Counted from the stretch's first letter, positions 52,831 to 63,052 are shown. The stretch is 64,000 nucleotides of DNA from Maribacter aquimaris (GCF_014596745.1 NZ_JABTCF010000002.1:62001-126000), one strand, 5' to 3'. The notes: a model not told the origin generated them from the sequence alone. Program-made: numbers and translations.

Positions 52831-53876
52831 TGGCTACCCATTTAAAAAAGTCCTATAGGTTTGCCTTAAGGTCGGCATTCTTTATTACCGTATTTTCCTC
52901 TTTGGTGCTTTTCGGTCTACTCTGGTTTTTTGAAACCTTAAACCTTATTCTTCTTGGGGTATTTGCGGTAACCACATTTGTGAGTTCATTGATTGTCTTA
53001 CAGATGCGGATAGAAAAATTCATATACAGGAGAATAAAGAAAATATATGATGATGTGGCCCTATTGGAGTCGACCAGTCTTACTTCTGGCCCTATAACCA
53101 CGGATATGAAGACACTTACGGCGGAGATAGAGAAATTCGCCAAAGACAAGAGAATTGAAATCGACACCCTGAAAATCAGGGAAGCTTACCGAAAAGATTT
53201 TCTCGGCAATGTCTCCCATGAATTAAAAACCCCCCTCTTTACCGTACAAGGGTACATTTTGACCCTGCTCGACGGGGCCATGGAAGACAAGAACATCCGT
53301 AAAAAATATTTACAAAGGGCGAGTAAAGGGGTTGAGCGCCTTATCTATATTGTGAAGGACTTGGATATGATCACCAAACTTGAAGTTGGTGATTTGAATC
53401 TGGAACGGTTAGATTTCGATATCATTGAACTGATTGAGAATGTTTTCGATCTGTTTGAAATGAAAGCGGCCAAAAAGAAGATTGTATTGACCTTCGATAT
53501 GGAATATAAGGACCCGATCATGGTGTATGCCGATCGCGATAAGATACAGCAGGTTTTGACCAATCTATTGGTGAATTCAATCAAATATGGGCAAGAAAAC
53601 GGTACTACGGAAGTAAGCGTTGAGAACTTGATCAAGAATAAAGTGATCGTTCGGGTAACCGATAACGGTGAAGGAATTGCCGCGAATCATATACCCAGAT
53701 TGTTCGAACGGTTTTATCGGGTCGATAAAAGTGGTAGTAGGGCTGAGGGTGGATCAGGCTTGGGGCTTTCCATTGTCAAGCATATTATGGAGGCCCATGG
53801 TGAAAAAATATATGTTGAGAGCGCGGAAGGGGTTGGATCTGAATTTTCCTTTACTTTGGAAAGAAGCCATTCCTAA
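52830..53876 (+). CDS. PhoR-like sensor histidine kinase
   Basis: The 348-residue kinase has two N-terminal membrane helices with almost no periplasmic loop (residues about 13-57), a cytoplasmic linker helix, the phospho-acceptor motif NVSHELKTPLFTVQGY (His130) and ATPase boxes N (LLVNSIKYG), G1 (DNGEGI) and G2 (GGSGLGLSIVKHI). It likely senses through the membrane or a partner protein. It partners the regulator at 52144-52830. Confidence 0.92.
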   Translation: MATHLKKSYRFALRSAFFITVFSSLVLFGLLWFFETLNLILLGVFAVTTFVSSLIVLQMRIEKFIYRRIKKIYDDVALLESTSLTSGPITTDMKTLTAEIEKFAKDKRIEIDTLKIREAYRKDFLGNVSHELKTPLFTVQGYILTLLDGAMEDKNIRKKYLQRASKGVERLIYIVKDLDMITKLEVGDLNLERLDFDIIELIENVFDLFEMKAAKKKIVLTFDMEYKDPIMVYADRDKIQQVLTNLLVNSIKYGQENGTTEVSVENLIKNKVIVRVTDNGEGIAANHIPRLFERFYRVDKSGSRAEGGSGLGLSIVKHIMEAHGEKIYVESAEGVGSEFSFTLERSHS

Positions 53877-53946
53877 AACAAAGGGCAAGTCGATTTTGCC
53901 AAAAAGTATTTCCTTAGATTTGCCGCAAGATTTAATATAACGTGCA

Positions 53947-54618
53947 GTGGGAAGCAAAAACAAGCTGAAAAGATTTAAGGAAAACGAGACATTCAAAAAT
54001 GTGGTTCAACCCAATAGGAAGGAAATAGAGGATGGTTCCTTCCCACTAAAGGGGAATTGGAACACCCATTTCGGCAATGATAACCCGATAGTATTGGAAT
54101 TGGGATGTGGCAAAGGGGAATACACGGTGGGGTTGGCCCGGATGTATCCCGATAAGAATTTTATAGGAATCGATATCAAGGGAGCCCGTTTATGGAGGGG
54201 TGCAAAAACAGCCATCGAGGATGGCATGGGCAATGTGGCCTTCCTTAGGACACAAATTGAACTTGTAGATCGGATTTTTGACCAAAATGAAGTGGCCGAG
54301 ATTTGGATTACCTTTCCAGACCCACAAATAAAATACAAGCGCACAAAACATAGAATGACCAATGAGGTTTTTCTTAAAAAATATGCACAGATATTGGTTG
54401 ACCGCGGATTGGTCCATTTAAAAACCGATAGTGAGTTTATGCATGGCTATACTTTAGGGCTTTTGCATGGCTCGGGTCGCGAAGTGGTCTATGCGAATCA
54501 TGATGTGTATAAGAATGAAGGTAGCCCCAAAGAAGTATTATCAATACAAACTTTCTACGAAAAGCAGTATCTTGAACAAGATAAACCAATAACCTATATC
54601 AAGTTCCGGATAAATTAA
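53947..54618 (+). CDS. trmB: tRNA (guanine(46)-N7)-methyltransferase
   Basis: The 223-residue SAM-dependent enzyme has LELGCGKGEYTVGLARMYPD (SAM site), FIGIDIKGARLWRGAKTA, IWITFPDPQIKYKRTKHRM and the C-terminal KTDSEFMHGYTLGLLHGSG. The start codon is GTG at 53947; no ATG upstream suits the alignment. It is 3 bp ahead of a LysE-type exporter gene. Confidence 0.95.
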   Translation: MGSKNKLKRFKENETFKNVVQPNRKEIEDGSFPLKGNWNTHFGNDNPIVLELGCGKGEYTVGLARMYPDKNFIGIDIKGARLWRGAKTAIEDGMGNVAFLRTQIELVDRIFDQNEVAEIWITFPDPQIKYKRTKHRMTNEVFLKKYAQILVDRGLVHLKTDSEFMHGYTLGLLHGSGREVVYANHDVYKNEGSPKEVLSIQTFYEKQYLEQDKPITYIKFRIN

Positions 54619-54621
54619 CCC

Positions 54622-55251
54622 ATGACACATCTGCTTATTCTTTTTTTTGTCACCTTTTCAGCGGCGTTCATGGCTACGGTTCCGCCTGGGCTTTTGAACA
54701 TGAATGCGGCAAAAACGAGCGTTGAAAAAGGGAAATTGAATGGGATTGTTTTCAGTCTGGGTGTCTCTACCATGATCATGATACAGGCTGTGATAGCGGT
54801 TTATATTTCTAAATATTTACACAGAAATCCTACCGTTGTCGAGGTTTTACTTAAAATCGCCGTGTTGGTATTCGCTTTTTTGGCGATTTACTTCTTTATG
54901 GCAGCAAGGAGCAATAAAAAGAAGGTTGTAAAGCAGGTCAACATCAGTAAACGCAACAGCTTCTATAAAGGCATGCTTTTGGCGGCCATTAATTTATTGA
55001 CCATACCCTATTACAGTGGATTGAATATTATGTGGAATGCCTCGGGGTGGATAAATTTCGAAGTTTGGGATATCTTGGTATTTGTTTTGGCTGCAGGTGG
55101 GGGAACCTTTTCGGTCCTTTATATGTATACGGTGTATTTCAATAAGTTAGAGAACAAGACCGATCGATTCTCCAAGAATTCAAACTATATATTAAGTGCG
55201 TTAATGGTCGTCCTTCTATTGATTACCATTTATAGGATTTTTAACCGATGA
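54622..55251 (+). CDS. LysE-family membrane transporter
   Basis: The 209-residue protein has six membrane helices with the family pattern FMATVPPGLLNMNAAKTSV near the N-terminus. LysE-type proteins export amino acids or small solutes. It overlaps the start of the Atl gene by four bases (ATGA) and lies 3 bp after trmB; the substrate cannot be read from sequence. Confidence 0.87.
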   Translation: MTHLLILFFVTFSAAFMATVPPGLLNMNAAKTSVEKGKLNGIVFSLGVSTMIMIQAVIAVYISKYLHRNPTVVEVLLKIAVLVFAFLAIYFFMAARSNKKKVVKQVNISKRNSFYKGMLLAAINLLTIPYYSGLNIMWNASGWINFEVWDILVFVLAAGGGTFSVLYMYTVYFNKLENKTDRFSKNSNYILSALMVVLLLITIYRIFNR

Positions 55252-55583
55252 AACCTGATAATACCAATTTTTTTCAAAAAGTCTATGAGGTTGCCAAGCT
55301 CATCCCGTATGGAAGGGTGACCTCCTATGGGGCCATTGCCAAATACCTCGGTGCTGCCCGCAGTGCGCGAATGGTCGGTTGGGCTATGAACGGATCACAT
55401 AACATGCCCGATGTGCCTGCGCATAGGGTTGTGAACAAAATAGGGTTGCTTACCGGGAAACATCACTTTGACGGGACAAACCTTATGCAGCAACTGCTCG
55501 AAAGTGAAGGCGTTGAAGTTGTGGATAATCAGATTATCGATTTTGAAAAACGCTTTTGGGACCCTTTTAAGGAGTTGGATTGA
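55248..55583 (+). CDS. alkyltransferase-like (Atl/MGMT-fold) protein
   Basis: The 111-residue protein has the MGMT DNA-binding domain: YEVAKLIPYGRVTSYGAIAK, LGAARSARMVGWAMNGSHN. The methyl-accepting Cys in the PCHR motif is Ala (VPAHRVVN), so it cannot transfer alkyl groups. Atl proteins bind O6-alkylguanine and recruit nucleotide excision repair. Its start overlaps the LysE-type gene. Confidence 0.92.
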   Translation: MKPDNTNFFQKVYEVAKLIPYGRVTSYGAIAKYLGAARSARMVGWAMNGSHNMPDVPAHRVVNKIGLLTGKHHFDGTNLMQQLLESEGVEVVDNQIIDFEKRFWDPFKELD

Positions 55584-55654
55584 TACTATAGGAATCCTCT
55601 ATTTCTGAATGATACTTTTCAATACAATAACTTTAGCTTCTCAGCCCTAAGGCG

Positions 55655-55662
55655 TATCTTTG
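55655..55662 (+). promoter_or_regulatory. -7 box before the Mrp gene
   Basis: TATCTTTG fits TAnnTTTG, 39 bp before the ATG at 55702. No -33 element seen. Confidence 0.45.
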
Positions 55663-55701
55663 TTTTTTTAGATTGAATTTATTTTAAGAACAATTACCGC
55701 T

Positions 55702-56838
55702 ATGAAATTGAACAAGCAAGATATCTTAAAAGCCTTAGAGCATATTACGGTTCCTGGGGAAGGTAAAAACATGGTAGAGAGTGGCGCCGTAAAGAATGTG
55801 CAGATATTCGGCGATGAGGTTGAAATTGATATTACCATTAACAATCCGAGCCTTCAGGCGCGTAAAAAGACGGAAGTCGAAATTCTTAAGATCATTCATC
55901 AAGAAGTCTATGAGAAAGCCAAGATAAAAATAAACCTTACCGTTGATGCACCGGCCAATCCCAAGGTTAATGAAATTAAGGGAAAACCGATTCCGGGTAT
56001 CCAGAATATTATAGCGGTGGCTTCAGGTAAAGGGGGAGTGGGTAAATCCACAGTAACGGCGAATTTAGCGGTTACCTTATCTAAAATGGGCTTTAGTGTA
56101 GGATTGTTGGATGCGGATATTTATGGTCCATCAATGCCTATAATGTTCGATGTTGCCCAAGAAAAACCTTTGGCTGTTACCATAGATGGCAAGTCTAAAA
56201 TGAAACCTGTTGAAAATTATGGGGTTCAATTATTGTCCATAGGATTCTTTACCGATGCCAATCAGGCTGTAATCTGGAGAGGTCCCATGGCTGCCAAGGC
56301 CCTTAATCAAATGATCTTTGATGCCCATTGGGGCAATCTCGATTTTTTATTGATCGATTTACCTCCAGGCACTGGGGATATCCATTTGAGTATTATGCAG
56401 GCGATGCCGGTAACCGGTGCCGTGGTCGTAAGTACCCCCCAAGAGGTAGCACTTGCGGATGCGCGCAAAGGGGTAGCGATGTTCCAACAGGAAAGTATCA
56501 ACGTTCCGGTTTTGGGTATTGTTGAAAATATGGCTTATTTTACTCCTGATGAATTGCCTGATAATAAATATTATATCTTTGGTAAGGAAGGGGCCAAAAA
56601 TTTGGCTGAAAATTTAAATGTTCCATTTTTAGGGGAGGTTCCCTTGGTGCAAAGCATTCGTGAAGCAGGTGACGTAGGTCGTCCTGCCGCATTGCAGGAA
56701 TCCAGTCCAATTGCAACCGCCTTTGAAAATATTACCAAGAAGGTTGTTCAGGAAATGGTAAACAGAAACGAAAATTTGCCTCCTACTGAGGCTATAAAAA
56801 TCACAACCATGGCTGGTTGCTCTACAGTAAATAAGTAA
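55702..56838 (+). CDS. Mrp/NBP35-family iron-sulfur carrier ATPase
   Basis: The 378-residue protein has an N-terminal DUF59/MIP18-like domain (residues about 1-85) and a deviant-Walker-A P-loop GKGGVGKST (109-117). DADIYGPSMP, WRGPMAAKAL and DLPPGTGDIHLSIMQ complete the NTPase. The CxxC usually cited for Mrp/ApbC is absent; the corresponding segment reads MAYFTPDELPDNKYYIFGKE, as I recall for Bacteroidota. It is paired with the NifU protein 5 bp downstream, so the two probably assemble and deliver Fe-S clusters. Confidence 0.93.
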   Translation: MKLNKQDILKALEHITVPGEGKNMVESGAVKNVQIFGDEVEIDITINNPSLQARKKTEVEILKIIHQEVYEKAKIKINLTVDAPANPKVNEIKGKPIPGIQNIIAVASGKGGVGKSTVTANLAVTLSKMGFSVGLLDADIYGPSMPIMFDVAQEKPLAVTIDGKSKMKPVENYGVQLLSIGFFTDANQAVIWRGPMAAKALNQMIFDAHWGNLDFLLIDLPPGTGDIHLSIMQAMPVTGAVVVSTPQEVALADARKGVAMFQQESINVPVLGIVENMAYFTPDELPDNKYYIFGKEGAKNLAENLNVPFLGEVPLVQSIREAGDVGRPAALQESSPIATAFENITKKVVQEMVNRNENLPPTEAIKITTMAGCSTVNK

Positions 56839-56843
56839 AGCGT

Positions 56844-57086
56844 ATGACATCGAATGATATAAGGATCAATGTTGAGAAAGCCCTTGAGGAAATTCGTCCA
56901 TTTCTACAAAGTGATGGGGGTGATATTGAGCTTATTTCGATAGATAACGATAGTTCTGTCAAGGTCAGGTTACAAGGGGCCTGTGTAGGCTGTACTGTAA
57001 ATCAAATGACCTTAAAGAGCGGGGTGGAAATGACCATTAAGAAATATGCACCTCAAATTGAGGAGGTAATCAATATTATTGATTAG
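56844..57086 (+). CDS. NifU C-terminal domain Fe-S scaffold
   Basis: The 80-residue protein is the NifU/NfuA-type domain with CxxC in GACVGCTVNQM (Cys47, Cys50). It binds a 4Fe-4S or 2Fe-2S cluster as a dimer. Encoded 5 bp after the Mrp gene and co-transcribed, it is probably the carrier partner. Confidence 0.95.
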   Translation: MTSNDIRINVEKALEEIRPFLQSDGGDIELISIDNDSSVKVRLQGACVGCTVNQMTLKSGVEMTIKKYAPQIEEVINIID

Positions 57087-57101
57087 TCTATTTTTGTCTT
57101 C

Positions 57102-58838
57102 TTAAATCCTGGCCTGATACGTAAACAGATTATAGTAACGGCCTTCTTTGGCAATAAGTTCGTCATGTGTTCCCTGTTCTGCGATTATCCCATTTTCTAT
57201 GACTAGGATTTGATTTGCCTTTCGAATGGTACTCAACCTATGGGCAATCACAAAAGTAGTACGCCCTTCGGTGAGTTTGGCCAAACTTTTTTGGATCAAA
57301 GCCTCACTTTCAGTATCCAGGTTAGAGGTAGCCTCATCCAATATCAGTATTCGGGGATTGGCAAGAACGGCCCTGGCGATGGCGATTCGTTGCCGTTGTC
57401 CGCCGGATAGTTTAATACCACGCTCTCCGATCAATGTGTCCAGGCCATCATCAAAGCGATCGGTAAATTCGCCAACATAGGCGGCTTTTACGGCACTTAT
57501 CAATTCTTCCTCACTGGCACTGGGCCTAGGGAATAATATATTCTCACGAATGGTACCTTCAAACAGAAAATCGTCTTGCAGAACGACCCCTAAGTATTGG
57601 CGAAAACTGTTAAGATCCACCTTGGAGAGATCTTTACCGTCAATTCGAATCTGACCCGATTGCGGATTTAGAAAACTGGCCGCCAAACCCGCAATGGTAC
57701 TTTTGCCAGAACCTGAACTCCCGACCAATGCCACTACGGATCCCGATTTAACCTCAAACGATATATCGTGAAGTACCTCTTTGTCCTCCTCATAGGCAAA
57801 GGAAACATGCTCAAAGGCCATATCCCCCTTAACATCATCCAATACAATGGTACGTTGGGTTTCATCAGCCTCCGGTGTCATATTCATCAACTCTTCAGTA
57901 CGGTCCAATCCGGCCAAGGCTTCGGTCAATTGACTTCCTATATTACTCATTTGTACGATAGGGGCTACCATGGTTCCCAACAACACGGTGAACATTAATA
58001 AATCCCCAATAGTCAGTTCACCCTGCATGATCTTATAACCACCAAAACCCATGACGCCCGTGGTGGCAATACCGATTAGGAAGGTAGAGGAACTGGTCAT
58101 GAAGGCTGTTGTGGTTAAACTTTTCTTTACATTCTGGAACAATTCCTCAACCCCGGCCTCAAACACTTTATGCTCCTGTTCTTCGGCATTGAATCCCTTG
58201 ATTACGCGAATACCTCCCAGGGTCTCTGTCAATCTGCCTTTGACCTCCGCATTGATTTTACCACGATTGCGAAAAATAGGACGAATGATCTTAAACGCCT
58301 TAAGTGCGATTATTCCGAAAACCGATAAGGGTATAAACGTAAATAGGGTCATACCGGGACTGATCCGAAGTAATAGAACCAAGGATACAATAGCCGTGAT
58401 AATACCACCGACCAACTGTACAAGTCCTGTGCCAATAAGGTTACGTACCCCTTCGACATCGGACATTATCCGAGAAACCAAAGCCCCGGATTTGGCGTTG
58501 TCAAAGTAACTAATGGGTAACGAAAGTACTTTTTTCTGAACCTGGGCCCTTAATTCCGATATCATATATTGGGCTTGTACGCTTAGGATTTTGGTCAAAA
58601 GGAAAGAGGTGACCGACTGTACTAAAATTGCCAAAATAACTACTGCGACCAATACCTTTAGCATTTGAACATCGTTGTTGGCAATAACATCGTCAATCAG
58701 ATATTTGGAAGCGACTGGGGTAACAAAACTTGCTGCCCTGCTGATGATTATCAATAACAAGCCAATAAATACTAGATTCCTTCTAGGCCAAATAATGGTT
58801 TTAAAGGCAGTTAGTATACTTACTTTTTTATGCGACAT
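57102..58838 (-). CDS. ABC exporter, MsbA-like half transporter
   Basis: The 578-residue protein has a six-helix exporter domain and an intact nucleotide-binding domain: Walker A GSSGSGKST, Q-loop VVLQDDFLFEGT, signature LSGGQRQRIA, Walker B ILILDEATSNLD and H-loop IAHRLST. It is a lipid or drug flippase-type homodimer. It contrasts directly with the inactive ABC subunit at 23226-24899. It converges on the NifU gene with 15 bp between. Confidence 0.93.
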   Translation of the reverse strand: MSHKKVSILTAFKTIIWPRRNLVFIGLLLIIISRAASFVTPVASKYLIDDVIANNDVQMLKVLVAVVILAILVQSVTSFLLTKILSVQAQYMISELRAQVQKKVLSLPISYFDNAKSGALVSRIMSDVEGVRNLIGTGLVQLVGGIITAIVSLVLLLRISPGMTLFTFIPLSVFGIIALKAFKIIRPIFRNRGKINAEVKGRLTETLGGIRVIKGFNAEEQEHKVFEAGVEELFQNVKKSLTTTAFMTSSSTFLIGIATTGVMGFGGYKIMQGELTIGDLLMFTVLLGTMVAPIVQMSNIGSQLTEALAGLDRTEELMNMTPEADETQRTIVLDDVKGDMAFEHVSFAYEEDKEVLHDISFEVKSGSVVALVGSSGSGKSTIAGLAASFLNPQSGQIRIDGKDLSKVDLNSFRQYLGVVLQDDFLFEGTIRENILFPRPSASEEELISAVKAAYVGEFTDRFDDGLDTLIGERGIKLSGGQRQRIAIARAVLANPRILILDEATSNLDTESEALIQKSLAKLTEGRTTFVIAHRLSTIRKANQILVIENGIIAEQGTHDELIAKEGRYYNLFTYQARI

Positions 58839-59017
58839 TTATAGGGTTTCAATTTTAGGAGCCTGCAAGTTACTCCAAAAAAATCGGGATTCGAATCTGA
58901 GCTTATTACGGAGTGGTTTTTTGTGTAAAAATTAGCATTTCAATGTACAGTCCATTACATTCACAACACCCAAGTCGATTGATGTCTAATTTTTTTAATA
59001 TTATAGAAACCAATGAT

Positions 59018-61204
59018 ATGCGGATATTTTATTTTTTGATTTTTTTGGGATTGTGTTCCTGCGAAACAGAAGAACTAGTGACGGAACTTGCCGATTGGGA
59101 GGCCCAAGCCGATAATGTTACAATCATCAGGGATGATTTTGGCGTGCCCCATATTTATGGAAAAACGGATGCGGATGCGGTTTTCGGATTGCTATATGCT
59201 CAATGCGAGGATGATTTTAACCGTGTAGAACAAAATTATATTTGGGCTACGGGCCGATTGGCTGAGGTAGATGGGGAGGGAGCCCTGTACAGCGATCTGC
59301 GTGCTAAATTATTCATGACAGAGGAAGAGGCCAAGGCCAATTATGAAAGTAGTCCGGAATGGTTGAAGAAGTTATGCAATGCCTTTGCCGATGGGATTAA
59401 TTATTATTTATATATACACCCTGAAGTTCAACCAAGACTATTGACCCACTTTGAACCATGGATGCCCATGTATTTTAGTGAAGGTTCCATCGGAGGGGAT
59501 ATTGAGCGTATATCAACCGAAAAGGTGAAGGCTTTTTATGAAAGCGGTATGCAGATCCAAGCAATGGAGGAGCTTAAAATCAAAAAAGAAAAGGAAACAG
59601 CCGAGCCCCAAGGGTCGAATGGCATAGCGATTTCTGGAAAATTGACAAAATCGGGTAATGCAATGCTTTTGATCAATCCGCATACCTCGTTTTATTTTCG
59701 GGGAGAGGTACATGTGGTCAGTGAGGAAGGACTCAATGCTTATGGGGCAGTGACTTGGGGACAGTTTTTCGTGTATCAGGGATTCAATGAAAAAACAGGA
59801 TGGATGCATACGTCTACCTATACCGATGTGATGGATGAATTCAAAGAGTCCATTGTAAAAATAGAAGATAGTCTACTATACCAATATGGGGAGGAATTAC
59901 GCCCAGTCAAGGAATCGAAAATTACATTACGGTATAAGAAAGGTGATACATTATTGGCGAAAGTATTTCCTGTCTATCGTACCCATCACGGTCCTATTAC
60001 CCACATGGTCGACGGGCAATGGACTGCCTCCGCCATGATGTGGGAACCTGTAAAAGCCCTTGAGCAATCCTATATCCGCACCAAGCAGGACGGTTATGTA
60101 GGGTTTCGGAAAATGATGGATATCCGTACCAATTCCTCGAACAATACGGTCTACGCCGATGCAGGGGGTAACATTGCTTATTTTCATGGGAATTTTGTAC
60201 CTAAACGGGACACCCAGTTCGATTATTCCCAGCCTGTTGAGGGAAGTAATCCTAAAACGGATTGGCAAGGATTACATACGGTTGATGAGAATATCTTACT
60301 GCTAAACCCAGAAAACGGTTGGTTGCAGAATTGCAATTCCACGCCCTATACCGCTGCTTTGGAATTTAGTCCGAAAAAGGAAAACTATCCTCCCTATATG
60401 TCTTTAGACCGGGAGAACTTTCGGGGGGTACATGCTATAGGTCTTCTAAAGGATAGAAGCGGTTATACCTTGGATAGTTTGATCCAACTGGCCCATGACC
60501 CTTATTTGCCCGCTTTTGAAAAATTGATTCCTACATTGGTCACGGCCTATGGCAAGCATCGGGATGCCCATCCTGGATTGGGAGCGGCTATGAACGTTAT
60601 GCGTAAGTGGGATTTCAAAACTTCAAAAGAATCGGTGGCCATGACCTTGGCCCATTATTACGGTACAAAGGTCTTAAACTGGAGCCGTTCACTAAAAACC
60701 CAAAAACAGCCTACCCAAATGGAATTGTTCAACCATGTGGAAAAATACATGTCATCGGAAGAAATGTTGTCCTTGTTTGAATCGGTAGTATCCGGATTGG
60801 AGAAGGATTTTGGTACTTGGGAAATGCCCTGGGGTGAAGTGAACCGTTATCAACGCCTCAACGGGGCTATTCGTCAACCTTTTGATGATGCCAAACCCAG
60901 TATTCCGATCGGTTTCGCCTCAGGGCGTTGGGGAGCTTTGGCGGCTTATGGGGCACAGTATACCAACAACACGAAAAAAATCTATGGCACTCGTGGCAAT
61001 AGCTTTGTAGCCGTTGTCGAATTTGGTGACCGCGTTAAGGCCAAAAGTATATTGGCCGGCGGGGAAAGTGGCGACCCCGAATCCCCTCATTTCAATGATC
61101 AAATCGAACGTTACGCCAATATGCAGTTCAAAGATGTTGCCTATTACAAGGAAGATGTCCTGAAAAAAGCAAAAAAGACCTATAAACCTGGAGAAAAGAG
61201 GTGA
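59018..61204 (+). CDS. penicillin-acylase-family lipoprotein
   Basis: Start at ATG 59018 gives MRIFYFLIFLGLCSC, with lipobox LCSC (Cys15); the frame runs upstream to 58913 without a signal. The 728-residue protein is an Ntn-hydrolase precursor: alpha part from about residue 30 (VTIIRDDFGVPHIYGKTDAD, YAQCEDDFNRVEQN), a spacer, then the beta chain starting at Ser200 (PQGS-NGIAISG), the nucleophile created by self-cleavage. Beta-chain motifs GWMHTSTY and GQFFVYQGFNE follow. Related enzymes hydrolyse amide bonds of beta-lactams or acyl-homoserine lactones. The lipid anchor would place it in the periplasm. Confidence 0.9.
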   Translation: MRIFYFLIFLGLCSCETEELVTELADWEAQADNVTIIRDDFGVPHIYGKTDADAVFGLLYAQCEDDFNRVEQNYIWATGRLAEVDGEGALYSDLRAKLFMTEEEAKANYESSPEWLKKLCNAFADGINYYLYIHPEVQPRLLTHFEPWMPMYFSEGSIGGDIERISTEKVKAFYESGMQIQAMEELKIKKEKETAEPQGSNGIAISGKLTKSGNAMLLINPHTSFYFRGEVHVVSEEGLNAYGAVTWGQFFVYQGFNEKTGWMHTSTYTDVMDEFKESIVKIEDSLLYQYGEELRPVKESKITLRYKKGDTLLAKVFPVYRTHHGPITHMVDGQWTASAMMWEPVKALEQSYIRTKQDGYVGFRKMMDIRTNSSNNTVYADAGGNIAYFHGNFVPKRDTQFDYSQPVEGSNPKTDWQGLHTVDENILLLNPENGWLQNCNSTPYTAALEFSPKKENYPPYMSLDRENFRGVHAIGLLKDRSGYTLDSLIQLAHDPYLPAFEKLIPTLVTAYGKHRDAHPGLGAAMNVMRKWDFKTSKESVAMTLAHYYGTKVLNWSRSLKTQKQPTQMELFNHVEKYMSSEEMLSLFESVVSGLEKDFGTWEMPWGEVNRYQRLNGAIRQPFDDAKPSIPIGFASGRWGALAAYGAQYTNNTKKIYGTRGNSFVAVVEFGDRVKAKSILAGGESGDPESPHFNDQIERYANMQFKDVAYYKEDVLKKAKKTYKPGEKR

Positions 61205-61348
61205 TTACTGTGTTTAATATCAAGGTTGCTTTAAAAACCACTTGACCTAAACGCAGGAAGCAACCGTAGCCCTATGCAATTGTATTTAGGGATTTGTTTT
61301 TAGGGATTTAATGGATATCTTCCAAAAGTATTTACTTTTAAAAGCTAC

Positions 61349-61356
61349 TAATTTTG
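61349..61356 (+). promoter_or_regulatory. -7 box before the helicase gene
   Basis: TAATTTTG fits TAnnTTTG and ends 22 bp before the ATG at 61379. Confidence 0.45.
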
Positions 61357-61378
61357 AAGTGGTTCAAATCATTGGATA

Positions 61379-63052
61379 ATGCAACAAGAAAAAGCGCTAG
61401 CGATTTTAAAATCGGGCAAAAATGTTTTCCTGACAGGTTCCGCTGGTACGGGAAAGACCTATGTGCTCAATAAATATATCGCTTATTTGAAGGAGCGTAA
61501 GGTGCCCGTGGCAATTACGGCTTCTACTGGGATTGCCGCCACCCACATGAATGGAATGACCATACATTCATGGGCGGGATTTGGTATTAAGGAAAGATTG
61601 ACCAGGGCCAATTTGGTGACCATGCGCACCAAGAAATATCTTAAAAAACATTTGGAGGAGGCTATGATCCTTATCATTGATGAGATTTCAATGTTGCATA
61701 AAAATCAATTGGATATGGTCGATGAGGTACTTCGTTTTTTTAAGGAGGACGATCGGGCTTTCGGGGGTATACAGATTGTATTATGTGGCGATTTTTTTCA
61801 ATTGCCTCCAATAGGAAGGTACGATGAGAAAAGTAAGGACAAATTTTCATTTATGTCCCAAGCATGGTTAAATGCGGATTTAAAAATATGTTATTTGACC
61901 GAACAATATCGTCAAGAAGAAGATAATGTCCTTAACGGAATTTTAAGTGAGATCCGGTCGGCAGCTATTTCGTCTCGGAGCATAGAACTACTTAAGAAAG
62001 CAGAGACAAATGTTTTGGGTAAAAAGGAAACACCGACCCAATTGTTTACGCATAATATGGATGTAGATCGGCTAAACACTTTAGAGTTGGAAAAACTGTC
62101 TGGCCGTTCAAGAAAGTTCAAAGCGGCTACCAAAGGCAATAAAAAATTGGTAGAGACCTTGAAGAAATCCGTTTTGGCCCATGAGTTTCTCGTGTTAAAA
62201 ATAGATGCCAAGGTCATGTTCGTCCGCAATAATCCTGAACAAGGCTATGTCAATGGGACTTTGGGTACGGTTATCGATTTTACTGAAGAGGGATTTCCTA
62301 TTGTAAAGACTTTTGATAAAAAGAGGATAACCGTAAAGCAAGAAACCTGGGGTATACATGATGATTTTGGTAAGGTGTTGGCAAGCTTGGACCAAATACC
62401 CCTACGATTGGCATGGGCCATTACCGTTCATAAATGTCAGGGTATGACCTTGGATACCGCATTGATAGATCTTTCGAAAACCTTTGAACATGGGCAGGGT
62501 TATGTGGCGCTTTCCCGTTTGAGGAATATTGAGAATTTACAGCTTTCGGGGTTTAATGAAATGGCCCTAAGGGTCGATGGACTCGCACTCAAGGCCGATA
62601 TACGTTTTCAGGAACTTTCCCAAATCGTAGATGCCGAGTATGATGATAAAACTTTGGAAGAAGAAACGAGGCAATTTATCAAAGCATGTGGTGGACTTAC
62701 AAATAGTGACGAAATCAAAAAGCACTCAAAAAAAATTAAGGAGAAGAAAGTGAAAAAACTTTCGACTTATGAAATCACCTTGGGGTACCTAAAACAAAAA
62801 ATGCCATTGGAAAAAATTGCCGAAGAGCGCGGATTATCCAAAGGAACCGTCGCTGGTCATTTGATTCGATTGCGAAAAGATCACCCGAACGAGGATCTTG
62901 ATTTTTACAGACCGGATGCCGAACTGCTTGAAAAAGTTGCAAACGCCAAAAAGAAACTAAAGGAAGATACCACAAGTTTGAAGCCCTTACATTTTGCACT
63001 CAATGGGAAAGTGGATTATGAGGATATTAAATTGGCATTGGCTTTTTTGTAA
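61379..63052 (+). CDS. PIF1-like helicase with C-terminal HTH domain
   Basis: The 557-residue protein is a SF1B helicase-like ATPase: Walker A GSAGTGKT (20-27), ITASTGIAATHMNGMTIHSW, Walker B LIIDEISM, CGDFFQLPPIG and the C-terminal SF1 motifs AWAITVHKCQGMTLD and GQGYVALSRL. The last 90 residues carry a helix-turn-helix (LPLEKIAEERGLSKGTVAGHL-like motif after about residue 470). It should unwind DNA or clear obstacles; this architecture is common in Bacteroidota. Confidence 0.9.
   Translation: MQQEKALAILKSGKNVFLTGSAGTGKTYVLNKYIAYLKERKVPVAITASTGIAATHMNGMTIHSWAGFGIKERLTRANLVTMRTKKYLKKHLEEAMILIIDEISMLHKNQLDMVDEVLRFFKEDDRAFGGIQIVLCGDFFQLPPIGRYDEKSKDKFSFMSQAWLNADLKICYLTEQYRQEEDNVLNGILSEIRSAAISSRSIELLKKAETNVLGKKETPTQLFTHNMDVDRLNTLELEKLSGRSRKFKAATKGNKKLVETLKKSVLAHEFLVLKIDAKVMFVRNNPEQGYVNGTLGTVIDFTEEGFPIVKTFDKKRITVKQETWGIHDDFGKVLASLDQIPLRLAWAITVHKCQGMTLDTALIDLSKTFEHGQGYVALSRLRNIENLQLSGFNEMALRVDGLALKADIRFQELSQIVDAEYDDKTLEEETRQFIKACGGLTNSDEIKKHSKKIKEKKVKKLSTYEITLGYLKQKMPLEKIAEERGLSKGTVAGHLIRLRKDHPNEDLDFYRPDAELLEKVANAKKKLKEDTTSLKPLHFALNGKVDYEDIKLALAFL

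Noticed and set aside
55702-56838. Loss of the CxxC motif in the Mrp-type protein as a possible defect
   Set aside because: The replacement segment is what I recall for Bacteroidota Mrp proteins, and the P-loop and partner NifU are intact.
61224-61265. GGTTGCTT/AAGCAACC inverted repeat after the acylase gene as a terminator
   Set aside because: The arms are 26 bases apart and no T-run follows, so it is weak evidence.
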